From JAKFWI01 sp035549875 (GTDB taxonomy: Bacteria > Pseudomonadota > Alphaproteobacteria > Caulobacterales > Aquidulcibacteraceae), in assembly GCA_035549875.1 (NCBI GenBank), contig DASZPV010000077.1:1-64000 (forward strand): 64,000 nucleotides of DNA, written 5' to 3'. Both the position numbers and the translations under genes were made by a program. Shown in pieces: positions 16,920 through 25,234 of the stretch. Each line of letters begins with the position of its first letter. The first letter of the stretch is position 1. The notes below the pieces were generated by a model. It made no database searches. It was not told where the DNA came from and saw only the letters and a program-made list of their open reading frames with translations.

Positions 16920-17633
16920 TCAGAACGCCGTGCGCGCGGGCGTCAGATCGCCGCCACGTTCGGTGGGAAAGGCGCGGCGCTGAATCTCAGTGGCGCGTTG
17001 CTCGCGGGCGAGACGCTCCATGCGCTCGGTTTCCAGCGCCCGGCCTTGGGCAATGAGCAGCGCATGAATTTCAGCCAATTGGCTCGCCTGAATCCCCAAG
17101 AGCTGATTGGAGGCCTGAATGGCGCCGGTTTGCCCCTCAGCGGCGCTGGACGATTGCAGTGCGCGGTCAATGCGCCCGCGTGTCTGGTCGATACGCTGGG
17201 CCGCGCGGGCCTCGGCTTCCATGGCGCGTTGCAAGCCTTGGCGGCTTTCGCGCATCCAGGCATCAGATTGCGAAAGCACTCGCGTAAGATCGAAGTTTTC
17301 CCAGGTCTCGGGGTAGAGCGTGCGTAATTGTTCCCCGAGCTGATTAGCTTCGAATGCCACGCCCTGCACATTCTGGAACAGTTCGCGCGCCTCACCGATC
17401 GATCGAGAGAGTTCGGGCGACAATTGCAGCGGGTTTTGCCGCAGCATCGCCGCCGCCTGCTCAATCTGCTGCACTTGATTGTGCAGTTGCTCCACCATGT
17501 GACTGACCTGCAGAATGTTCTGCGCCAGATTGCTGGGATCGATGACAGTGATGGCGCGCGCGTCACGCGCTGGCGCGGCGACGAGGCCGACCGCCAGCAT
17601 GGCGGCGCACATTATCCGAAGCATTTTCCTCAT
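16920..17633 (-). CDS. trbJ: Conjugal transfer protein TrbJ (VirB5)
   Basis: Secreted minor pilus/adhesin-like subunit. A signal peptide (MRKMLRIMCAAMLAVGLVAAPARDARA) is followed by ITVIDPSNLAQNILQVSHMVEQLHNQ, the diagnostic TrbJ start, and a largely helical, Gln-rich body with coiled-coil character. 237 residues, normal size. No entry-exclusion lipoprotein TrbK is seen between trbJ and trbL, where it sits in RP4. Confidence 0.94.
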   Translation of the reverse strand: MRKMLRIMCAAMLAVGLVAAPARDARAITVIDPSNLAQNILQVSHMVEQLHNQVQQIEQAAAMLRQNPLQLSPELSRSIGEARELFQNVQGVAFEANQLGEQLRTLYPETWENFDLTRVLSQSDAWMRESRQGLQRAMEAEARAAQRIDQTRGRIDRALQSSSAAEGQTGAIQASNQLLGIQASQLAEIHALLIAQGRALETERMERLAREQRATEIQRRAFPTERGGDLTPARTAF

Positions 17634-17642
17634 TTCGCCCTC

Positions 17643-20114
17643 CTATTCCGCAGCCACCGCCGGTGCGTGGGTTCGCTTCACTTCCTGCTGGGGTGTTCGC
17701 AACGCCTCAAAACGGCGGACCGCATCGGCCGCATCGCGCTGGCCGCGCAATTCAAGCCAGGCCGCGGCAAAGCCGTCCCGGCCATGCTCGGCTAGCATGC
17801 GGTCAATCAAGACGTGGTCTTCCGGCCGAGAGGCGCCGACGAACGACAGCGCCGCAGGTCCAAGGCCCAACTCGAACAGGCGCCGTCCGTCGCGGCTCAC
17901 CAGATAGTAGTCGCGCTTCGGCGTGGCGCTTGCGATGAGTTCGATTTGACGCGCATTCAGTCCGAGCGCGCGATAAAAGTCTTGGGAGTGCGGTTCGCGT
18001 GCGCGGTCATTGGGCAGGAAGATGCGTGTGGCGCAGGCTTCAATGATGGTCGATGCGATTGGAGATTGCTCGACGTCAGCCAATTCCTGGCTTGCAAACA
18101 CCACCGCCACATTGCGTTTGCGCAGCGTCTTGAGCCAGTCCTGAATTTGGTTGGCGAAGAATGCATCCTTCAGGAAGAGCCACGCTTCATCGAGGATGAG
18201 CATGGTCGGGCGGCCGTCGAAACGGCGCTCCAACGCGTGGAAGAGGACGCCCAAGACGGCACCTGCTGCGTGCCGCTGACGCAGAAGCTCGTCCATCTCG
18301 AACGCCTGCACGGCGCCGTGCGTAAGGGTGGAGGCGTCATGATCGACAAGCCGTCCAAAGGGCCCCGCCTGCGTGTAGGGCTGGAGCGCGGCGCGCGCGC
18401 TCGCGTCCTGCACCAAAGCCGAAACCAGGGTGAGCGTGCGATCCTCGCTTGGCCGCTCCACGAGGAGTTCGATAACGCGCCAAAGCTCGGCGCGCAGTTC
18501 GGGCGTGACGCTCACATTGGCCGACGCGATAAGCCCTGCAAGCCAATCGAGCGCCCAGGACTTCTCGTCTGCGCTTTCCAAATACTCAAGCGGCTGCAAT
18601 CCGAGCGCGCCCTCCTCGCCAAGATCGAAGAAGTGGCCTTTGAGACCGAGTATGGTCGCTCGCGCCGAGCGGCCCTTGTCGAACAGATAAAGCTGCGCGC
18701 CTGGATAGCGCAGCCATTGCGCCGCAAGCGTCGCCAGCAGCACGGATTTGCCGCTTCCAGTCGGCCCCACAATCATGGTGTGACCGACATCGCCGACATG
18801 AAGATCGAGACGAAACGGCGTTGCGCCATCGGTCGCCGTCAACATGAGCGGCGGACCATTCAGATGGGCGTTGCGTTCCGGGCCCGCCCAGATCGCGCTC
18901 AACGGCAGGAGATGCGCAAGACTTGGGCTGAGCAGCACCGGCCGGCGCGCATCCGCATAAGCCTGTCCCGGCAGCGACCCGAGCCACGCCTCCACCGCAT
19001 TGACGCTTTCGACTTGGGTCACGAAGCCCATGCCATCGGTGATTTGCTGAATCTGGCGAACCGATTCATTCGCCGCATCTTCATCGGCGTCGGCGACGAT
19101 GATTGTGAGCGTGGCGAAACCAGCGCTCACGGCGTCGGCGCCCAGTTCCTGCAAGGCGAGGTCCGCGTCTTCGGCCTGATTGGACGCGTCATTGTCGACA
19201 AGCAACGCTTCTTCACGGAAGAGCGCCTCACGCAGCAGCGTCAACAAGCCTTTGCGCTTTGAGAACCAGCGTTTACGGATGCGCTCCAGTTCTCGGCGCG
19301 CATCTTCGCGATCAAGCGGAATGAACCGGCTGACCCAACGATACGAAAGGGGCAGCCGATTGAGCGCATCGAGAAGGCCAGGTTCGGTCTCCGTAACGAA
19401 GCTTCTGACAGAGATGACTTTAAGATGATGCGCGCCCAGTTTCGGCGACAAGCCGCCAAGGAGAGCGGCGTCGCTCAACAGCGCATCGAGATGAAAAGGC
19501 GTATCCGGTTTGGCGACGCGATGACGCCGGTCGGAAATACAATCATGCAGATAGGTCAGCGTCTCTTCATCGCTGAGCCAGCGCGCCTCGGGGCAGAACG
19601 TCTCCAGCAGCGCCAGCAACGACTCCGTTTCCTCGCAGTAGCGTTCGAGGTGATGGCGATAGTCGATCGGCGGCCCAGCCTCAGCGCCGCCTTCGAACAG
19701 GACGGCCTCCATCTTCGTCTGCCGCTCCGCAGGCGGCAGCCAAGTGAGCGTAAAGAAATAGCGGCTCTCAAATCGCGCGCCCGCCGACTCGAAAATGGCG
19801 CGCCGCTCCTCATCGATCAGCCAGGACAGCGCGTCCGGCCAGACGCTGTCGGAATAGCCCGGTGCGGGCGCGCGTCGCGCCTCCACATGCAGGCACCAGC
19901 CAGAGCCAAAGCGTCGAAGCGCGTTGTTGAGGCGGGCGCTCACGCCCATCAGCTCAGAAGGCGTCGATGAATCAAGGTCCGGCCCGCGAAACATTAAGGT
20001 GCGCTGGAAAGCGCCGTCCTTGTTCAGCACCACGCCGGGCCCAATGAGCGCGGCCCACGGCAGATAGTCTGCGAGCTTGGCGCCTTTGTCGCGATAAGGC
20101 CGGAGATCCATCAT
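17643..20114 (-). CDS. trbE: Conjugal transfer ATPase TrbE (VirB4)
   Basis: Large cytoplasmic ATPase that powers pilus assembly and substrate transfer. The 823-residue protein shows the CagE/TrbE N-terminal domain (KLADYLPWAALIGPGVVLNKDG at the start), Walker A VGPTGSGKS near residue 448, Walker B MLILDEAWLF near 640 and the following FASQEL motif. Full length and no missing motif. It lies nine bases upstream of trbJ and four bases downstream of trbD. Confidence 0.97.
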   Translation of the reverse strand: MMDLRPYRDKGAKLADYLPWAALIGPGVVLNKDGAFQRTLMFRGPDLDSSTPSELMGVSARLNNALRRFGSGWCLHVEARRAPAPGYSDSVWPDALSWLIDEERRAIFESAGARFESRYFFTLTWLPPAERQTKMEAVLFEGGAEAGPPIDYRHHLERYCEETESLLALLETFCPEARWLSDEETLTYLHDCISDRRHRVAKPDTPFHLDALLSDAALLGGLSPKLGAHHLKVISVRSFVTETEPGLLDALNRLPLSYRWVSRFIPLDREDARRELERIRKRWFSKRKGLLTLLREALFREEALLVDNDASNQAEDADLALQELGADAVSAGFATLTIIVADADEDAANESVRQIQQITDGMGFVTQVESVNAVEAWLGSLPGQAYADARRPVLLSPSLAHLLPLSAIWAGPERNAHLNGPPLMLTATDGATPFRLDLHVGDVGHTMIVGPTGSGKSVLLATLAAQWLRYPGAQLYLFDKGRSARATILGLKGHFFDLGEEGALGLQPLEYLESADEKSWALDWLAGLIASANVSVTPELRAELWRVIELLVERPSEDRTLTLVSALVQDASARAALQPYTQAGPFGRLVDHDASTLTHGAVQAFEMDELLRQRHAAGAVLGVLFHALERRFDGRPTMLILDEAWLFLKDAFFANQIQDWLKTLRKRNVAVVFASQELADVEQSPIASTIIEACATRIFLPNDRAREPHSQDFYRALGLNARQIELIASATPKRDYYLVSRDGRRLFELGLGPAALSFVGASRPEDHVLIDRMLAEHGRDGFAAAWLELRGQRDAADAVRRFEALRTPQQEVKRTHAPAVAAE

Positions 20115-20118
20115 GGCC

Positions 20119-20388
20119 TCAGCTTCCCAGATACGCGGGCTTGGCGAGATGGCGCGGCCAGGTGTCGAGGAACCACGGGTCGCGCGCAGCCGCCCACGCG
20201 GCGGCGCCTTGCAGCAACGCCCATAGAGGAAAGGCGATGAAGGGCTGTTGCAGGCCGAACCCGATCGCCGCGCCCACGGTCGCGTTGAGAATAGCGAATG
20301 CGCGCGGCACGCCGCCCATCAGGATCGGGCGCGTCAACGACGCGCGCAATGGAATGCGATAGCCCTCGGGTTCGAGATCGGCGCTCAT
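20119..20388 (-). CDS. trbD: Conjugal transfer protein TrbD (VirB3)
   Basis: Small inner-membrane protein that works with TrbE. 89 residues: GYRIPLRASLTRPILMGGVPR is the typical TrbD/VirB3 opening, then two hydrophobic segments (about residues 28-44 and 50-68) and a DPWFLDTWPRHL motif. Its start overlaps the end of trbC and it precedes trbE, as in RP4-like operons. Confidence 0.93.
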   Translation of the reverse strand: MSADLEPEGYRIPLRASLTRPILMGGVPRAFAILNATVGAAIGFGLQQPFIAFPLWALLQGAAAWAAARDPWFLDTWPRHLAKPAYLGS

Positions 20389-20702
20389 CAGATCACCGCG
20401 CCGCCGGCGAAGCCGAAGAAGTCCAGGAAGAACGAGACCGCGGCGAACATGATGGCAATGCCGAGGCCTACGAACGCCAATTTGCGCACGCCGCCGCCAC
20501 CCTCAGAGAAAATAATGGTTACGCCGGCGATGACGATGGCGATGACGGCCGCAGCGCGCGCGACCGGGCCGGTGATCGAATCCACGATCTGTTGAAGCGG
20601 CCCTTCCCACGGCATGCCGGACCCAGCCGCATAGGCCGGCGCCGCCAGCGCCAATATCGCCAGCGCTGTCGCGCCAACCCTGACAATCTGACTTCTACTC
20701 AT
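20388..20702 (-). CDS. trbC: Conjugal transfer pilin TrbC (VirB2)
   Basis: Major pilin precursor of the conjugative pilus. From ATG 20702 the protein has about 104 residues: a signal peptide cleaved near AYA, then two hydrophobic helices (IAIVIAGVTIIF and AFVGLGIAIMFAAVSFFLDF) joined by a short Gly-rich loop, the VirB2/TrbC layout. The ATG overlaps the end of trbB, whose stop TAG lies at 20697-20695. TraF at 41.1 kb is the expected processing peptidase. Confidence 0.93.
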   Translation of the reverse strand: MSRSQIVRVGATALAILALAAPAYAAGSGMPWEGPLQQIVDSITGPVARAAAVIAIVIAGVTIIFSEGGGGVRKLAFVGLGIAIMFAAVSFFLDFFGFAGGAVI

Positions 20703-21639
20703 GCACGCCCCCTTCGCTTGTTGCGGGTTCAAGAATTTCGGTGATGACGCGACCGCCTTCGCGGCGGGTAATGAAGACGACCATGTCGACGGCCTGCGCG
20801 ATCAAGCGCTTTGGCGGCGTTGCGCGCGCTTCCATGCAGAGGTCTTCAAGACGCGCCAGCGCGTCGGCCGCCGCATTGGCATGCACCGTCAGCAGCCCAC
20901 CGGGATGTCCAGTGTTCCACGCCTTCAGCACTTCAAGCGCCGCGCCATCACGCACCTCGCCAACGACGATGCGATCTGGCCGCAGGCGCAAAGTCATCTG
21001 CACGAGGTCTCGCATAGTGACCGGCGGCTCGGTGCGCTTGGCCAATAGCTGGACCGCGTTCGGACTCGCGCATTGCAGTTCCGCGGTGTCTTCAAGAATG
21101 ACGACGCGCGCCTCGCGAAAGACGGGCTCGGCCAGCAATGCGTTGAGCAATGTCGTCTTGCCCGAGCCGGTGCCGCCAGCGACGACGATGTTGCGCTTGT
21201 CGCGTAACGCCTCACTGAGCCGCCGCGCCTGTTCCGGCGTGGCGATGCCGTCGCGCACATAGTGGGCAAGCGTGAAGATCGTAGCGGGCCGCTTGCGGAT
21301 GGCGAGGATGGGCGCCTCGACGAGCGGCGGCAGTAGCGCCTGCACCCGTGCCGCACTGTCCGGCAAGATGGTCTGCAAAGACGGGCGATGCTCGCCCACC
21401 GTTTCGCCTGCCTCATGCGCGATGAGCCGGATCGCCGCTTCGCGATCCTGCGGGGACAACCGATATTCCGTTTCGACCAGTCCGGCGCCAATCCGGTCCA
21501 ACCAGAGCTTGCCATCGGCATTGACGAGCGCCTCGACAACATCGGGCGCATCGAGCGCCTCCGCGATCGCAGGGCCGAGCGCGCGCGCCAACGCGGAGCG
21601 GCGGCGGGCTGCGCCGATAGAGACGAGCGGCGCATTCAT
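20695..21639 (-). CDS. trbB: Conjugal transfer ATPase TrbB (VirB11)
   Basis: Hexameric traffic ATPase of the type IV secretion channel. 314 residues with Walker A VVAGGTGSGKTTLLNALL near residue 155, the Asp box VILEDTAELQC, and the His box GHPGGLLTVHANAAADAL, all typical of VirB11/TrbB. It heads the trb gene string, follows the CopG-like gene with a four-base overlap, and precedes trbC. Confidence 0.96.
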   Translation of the reverse strand: MNAPLVSIGAARRRSALARALGPAIAEALDAPDVVEALVNADGKLWLDRIGAGLVETEYRLSPQDREAAIRLIAHEAGETVGEHRPSLQTILPDSAARVQALLPPLVEAPILAIRKRPATIFTLAHYVRDGIATPEQARRLSEALRDKRNIVVAGGTGSGKTTLLNALLAEPVFREARVVILEDTAELQCASPNAVQLLAKRTEPPVTMRDLVQMTLRLRPDRIVVGEVRDGAALEVLKAWNTGHPGGLLTVHANAAADALARLEDLCMEARATPPKRLIAQAVDMVVFITRREGGRVITEILEPATSEGGVHE

Positions 21640-22079
21640 GCGCTCACCTCGCCGCCGGCGAGGTCTGCGTGCATGTCCTTGGCCGCAAGTGCTGACGAAA
21701 TGCCCCGCGACTTACCCGGTCCGAGCGCTTGGGTAACGAAATCGAGAAACCGCTCGAACCGCGCTTCCGCGCTTGCCGCAGCGCTTTCCTCCATCTCCTC
21801 GTCGATCGGCGGATTGTGTTCGAGCCAAACCCGCACGAAGAGAAGCAATATCTCTTTGATGATCAGGCTTTCCCCGATCGCCTTGTCGAGCCGAACATCA
21901 ACGCGGCTGAGGCGGCGATCGGCGCTCTCATCCTTAGCCGCGCCCTCGCCCCGCTCAAAACGGGCCTTGACCGCCTCCGCAACGACACTGGATTCCGAAC
22001 GATGCTGATCGTGCGCAATCCTGCGAATGCGCACTTCGAGATCGCGCGGCAGATAGACGGTGATGCCTCCGCGCGCCAT
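21636..22079 (-). CDS. CopG/ribbon-helix-helix protein of the traG-trbB junction
   Basis: A 147-residue protein beginning MARGGITVYLPRDLEVRIRRIA with HRSESSVVAEAVKARFERG, the ribbon-helix-helix DNA-binding pattern, then a second region (SLIIKEILLLFVRVWLEHNPPID) of unknown role. ATG 22079 lies just after the traG stop (TGAGATG). CopG-type genes between traG and trbB are usual in Tn4371-like ICEs. It probably controls the transfer operon; the target is not known. Confidence 0.8.
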   Translation of the reverse strand: MARGGITVYLPRDLEVRIRRIAHDQHRSESSVVAEAVKARFERGEGAAKDESADRRLSRVDVRLDKAIGESLIIKEILLLFVRVWLEHNPPIDEEMEESAAASAEARFERFLDFVTQALGPGKSRGISSALAAKDMHADLAGGEVSA

Positions 22080-22080
22080 C

Positions 22081-24054
22081 TCAGAGCCTCGTTGATTTTG
22101 CGGCGCGCTCATCGCCAGCGGTTTGCGCTTCGGGGATCGATGCGTGTTGCGAGGGATGCGGCAGTGGCGCGCCCGCTTCATCCACAAAACCCGCACGGGC
22201 TCGCTGCGAGATCGAGTTCGCCGTAGAGAAAAGATCGGGCTGCGCTGAGGGCGCCGGCGCCAACACAGGCTTTGCGCGTGTCCTTGTGACGGGTTGCGGC
22301 AGCATGCCTATAGCGCGAACGCCTGACCAATCGTGCGAAGTCGTCAGTTTTGGAGTGCCGCGCGCTGGCGCCGCAAGGCGTTCGACGAGGATAGGCTCAC
22401 GGTCGAACTTAAGTTTCTTGGTCCGCAACGGCTTGGCGCCGGCGACGAAGATGAGCTGTTCATCGCGCGGTAGCGCGCGCACATCACCGGGCAGCAACAG
22501 CGCACGGCGCTCCTCGCGGATCGTGGTCGATCCATGTACACCGAGCAAAGGACGCGGACGCTTCAACGTCTCGCTTTCACGTAGCTCCCACACCTCGCCC
22601 GCCATTTCAGCGATGCGTTTGGCGGTTTCCGTGTCGGCCGCCGCGAATGACGTCACGATGTGACAATTGTCGAGAATGACATTGTCGCGGCCATAGGCCT
22701 TGGTCAGGTGATTGAGGCTCTGCGTGACGAGAAATGCCTTCAGCCCATAACCGGCCATGGCGCCCATCATCGTCTCGAAGAACGGCATGCGCCCCAGCAT
22801 CGGGAATTCATCGAGTACCAGGATGAGGCGATGGCGTTTCGGGCGTCCAAGCGCGTCGGCGCTCTGGTCTTCCATCAAGGCGCGCGCGATCTGATTGACG
22901 AGCAGACGCAGAAGCGGCGTCAATCGGATCGCGTCCGAAGGCGGCGGCTGCAGATAAAGCGTCACCGGCCGATCGGCGCACATGAGATCGCCGATGCGAA
23001 AATCGGACACAGCCGTATTGCGCGCGACAATTTCGTCAGCGAAGAGACCGAAGAAGCTCTCAGCCGTCGCCTTCACGCCCGCTTTCAGGCGATCTTCGCC
23101 GGCAAGAAACGATTCCGCTGCGTGCAATACCTCTGGGTGGACCTCCGGTTTGCCGGAGAGCGCATTCAAGCGATGCAGTGTCGACTTCATGGCCGATGCC
23201 GTCGCATCGAGATCGCGCAGCTTTTCCCGCACCACGGCGAGTGTCTTGCGTTCTTCCGGCTCGGCATAGAGCACGTGCAAGATCACGCCGACGAGAACCG
23301 CCTTCGCCGAGCGATCCCAGAAATCCTGATTGCGCCCATCGCCATGCGGATCGACCAAAATCTCGACGATGTTCTGCACATCGCGGATCTCGTTGGCGCC
23401 TTTACGCACCTCGAATAGCGGATTGAAGGCCGCTGAATCAAGCCGCGTCGGCGAGAACCGAAGCACCGGCCCCAATGTCGCGCGAAAGCCGGACGTGCCT
23501 GGAAAACCGTGCCCCGGATCGCCATCGGCAAGTTCGCCCTTCACGTCGAGCACCAACGCTGAATGCGGCCAGGCGAGCAGCGTCGGCACCACATGACCGC
23601 GCCCCTTGCCTGAGCGCGATGCGCCAATCAGCAATTGATGCTCGGGGCCAGCAAAGCAGAGAATGTCGCGATCCAGTTTGCCGAGCACTGTGCCGGTATC
23701 TGCAAAGAGGCCCGCCGCTTTCGCATCGGCGGCAGCGCCCCAAGCCTTTGCCCCAAACGGTTTGACGCCCAGATTTCCGCGGCTGGCAATGAAGATTGGC
23801 AGCAGCGCAAGTGCGAAGCCGCCGAACACGATGAGACGTGCGACCGCGAAGGGTTTTGGAAACACCGCCGCATTCGCGTTGGTCCAGGCGAACACCGCCC
23901 AAGGCGGATAGATCGGATCGCCGCCAAAAACCATGAGCGGAGCACCGAGCCCTGGCTGATGTGAGAATACGTCAGCGATGAAGGCGGTGGCGAACCAGAG
24001 CCCCGTGAGCGCAATCAGCGCCGAACACAACAATGCGACACCGAACCGCCGCAC
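22081..24054 (-). CDS. traG: Type IV coupling protein TraG (VirD4)
   Basis: Coupling ATPase that brings the relaxosome to the channel. 657 residues: two N-terminal transmembrane helices (about residues 5-28 and 68-90), Walker A GASRSGKGRGHV near 145, Walker B LILVLDEFPMLGRM near 415, and the VTQSLNHL motif. The C-terminal tail beyond about residue 570 is Pro/Ala-rich and may bind relaxase. It starts at GTG 24054 and is first in the transfer operon. Confidence 0.95.
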   Translation of the reverse strand: MRRFGVALLCSALIALTGLWFATAFIADVFSHQPGLGAPLMVFGGDPIYPPWAVFAWTNANAAVFPKPFAVARLIVFGGFALALLPIFIASRGNLGVKPFGAKAWGAAADAKAAGLFADTGTVLGKLDRDILCFAGPEHQLLIGASRSGKGRGHVVPTLLAWPHSALVLDVKGELADGDPGHGFPGTSGFRATLGPVLRFSPTRLDSAAFNPLFEVRKGANEIRDVQNIVEILVDPHGDGRNQDFWDRSAKAVLVGVILHVLYAEPEERKTLAVVREKLRDLDATASAMKSTLHRLNALSGKPEVHPEVLHAAESFLAGEDRLKAGVKATAESFFGLFADEIVARNTAVSDFRIGDLMCADRPVTLYLQPPPSDAIRLTPLLRLLVNQIARALMEDQSADALGRPKRHRLILVLDEFPMLGRMPFFETMMGAMAGYGLKAFLVTQSLNHLTKAYGRDNVILDNCHIVTSFAAADTETAKRIAEMAGEVWELRESETLKRPRPLLGVHGSTTIREERRALLLPGDVRALPRDEQLIFVAGAKPLRTKKLKFDREPILVERLAAPARGTPKLTTSHDWSGVRAIGMLPQPVTRTRAKPVLAPAPSAQPDLFSTANSISQRARAGFVDEAGAPLPHPSQHASIPEAQTAGDERAAKSTRL

Positions 24055-24404
24055 CTCGAACCACCTTGTAGCTCACGCAGGCTCATTCCTGCGCCCTAAG
24101 CCAAGGCTCACGCGGAAATTGCGACGCTCTGAACACGATGCGCGTAATGCGCGCATCGCATCGACACTGTACACGACAAACAATTGTGCAGCAGATTCAT
24201 TGGCGACCGCGACCGCACGCAGTAAATTCGCAATTGCGGACATGCCCGCGCATCGGCTTCAGCTTCTGCGGCGCTTGCGCACAGATACTGATAGCACCCT
24301 GCATGTGAGGTGGAATTAGCGCGTGCGGTGAATTGCACAATTTCCGACGGCGCTCAAGTTAACATTAATGCGACGCGCCGCGCTTCATTGGCTTACGCGA
24401 AGCG
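24055..24404. promoter_or_regulatory. Probable promoter region of the traG-trb operon
   Basis: A 350-base gap, more AT-rich than its surroundings, between the Lrp-like gene and traG, both leftward. It holds two copies of a 9-base sequence in inverted orientation, AATTGTGCA at 24182-24190 and TGCACAATT at 24335-24343. The second lies inside a palindrome, AATTG-CA-CAATT, and TTAA-CA-TTAA is close to it. These could be operator sites for the CopG-like or Lrp-like regulator. I see no small gene or RNA in it. The promoter role is inferred from position. Confidence 0.4.
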
Positions 24405-24932
24405 CTATTTGCTTTCGCCTGACGCGAGCAAAGGATGAATACTCTTTCGCTTCGCAGTGCGTACGCCGGCCAGCACATCGACCGATTTGATAAATACGTC
24501 TTCGGGATCCAAGCGAGCACGCAACGCACCCCATGCCCCGACCGACGGCAGCGCGGCCTTCAGCAAATAATCGAACCGGCCCGCCACCTCGTGCGCTTCG
24601 ATCACCTCCGGCGCGTCGCCAAGTGCGAACTCAAAATCGCCGCGCCGCTTTTGCGCGCCGCCGCGCAGCTTCACCTTGATCCATAACACCGACCAGGATG
24701 CGAACACGCTCTCCTCGGCGACCGCGACATACCCACGAATGACGCCGCTCTCTTCCAGACGGCGCACACGCTGCAGGCAACCACTCGGCGAAAGCCCGAC
24801 TTCATGCGCGAGGGTTTGATTTTGCACGCGCGCGTCTGTCTTCAGACGGCGGAGAAGCTCCAGATCGATAGGATCGAGGCGCGCCCCGTTCGGGGCGTAC
24901 AGCGGCGGTGTATGGGCCCGCCGCCCCGTCAC
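24405..24932 (-). CDS. Lrp/AsnC family transcriptional regulator
   Basis: A 175-residue regulator with the AsnC-type HTH (LDPIDLELLRRLKTDARVQNQTLAHEVGLSPSGCLQRVRRLEESGVIRGY, residues 19-68) and a C-terminal RAM-like ligand-binding fold (VIEAHEVAGRFDYLLKAALPS). Family members sense amino acids. Its place between the transfer operon and the ParB/ArdC block suggests control of element genes, which is inference; a cargo regulator unrelated to transfer is possible. Confidence 0.85.
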   Translation of the reverse strand: MTGRRAHTPPLYAPNGARLDPIDLELLRRLKTDARVQNQTLAHEVGLSPSGCLQRVRRLEESGVIRGYVAVAEESVFASWSVLWIKVKLRGGAQKRRGDFEFALGDAPEVIEAHEVAGRFDYLLKAALPSVGAWGALRARLDPEDVFIKSVDVLAGVRTAKRKSIHPLLASGESK

Positions 24933-25234
24933 ACTTCGCCCCTGTCCAATTGTGCGGTCAGCGCAAGCGCCATCGTCCCATCCCCACCGCGCCCACTTTC
25001 GGTTGAGTCTTTGCGGACGGCCACCCGCTTTATGCAGTGGAGCTGCACGCGAATCAGCCGGGGCCGCGCGCCGCGACCGAAGCGTGTCACCCGCGCAGCC
25101 GCCCGCGTCGAGGGACGCTGACGCTCTGAAGCCCTCGACCCGGCCGGCTTCACGCGCGGGCCAGGAGGAAAGAGGTCGCGACGCGCGACCCCGGCGGACC
25201 CAGCCGTCCGCCGCTCACCTTCTGGAGCGATCCT
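24933..25234. promoter_or_regulatory. Divergent leader upstream of the ParB-like gene
   Basis: A 302-base gap between the divergent Lrp-like and ParB-like genes. Near its right end GGCGGAC (25193-25199) and GTCCGCC (25206-25212) form a perfect seven-base stem with a CCAGCC loop, followed by TTCTGGAG in front of the ATG at 25235. The ardC gene has a similar hairpin followed by TTCTGGAGC. Promoters for both genes are expected here, but I cannot place -35/-10 boxes with confidence. Confidence 0.4.

Noticed and set aside
17814..19262. Open frame of 482 codons antisense to trbE
   Set aside because: Shadow of TrbE, which has intact Walker motifs; no support for the opposite strand.
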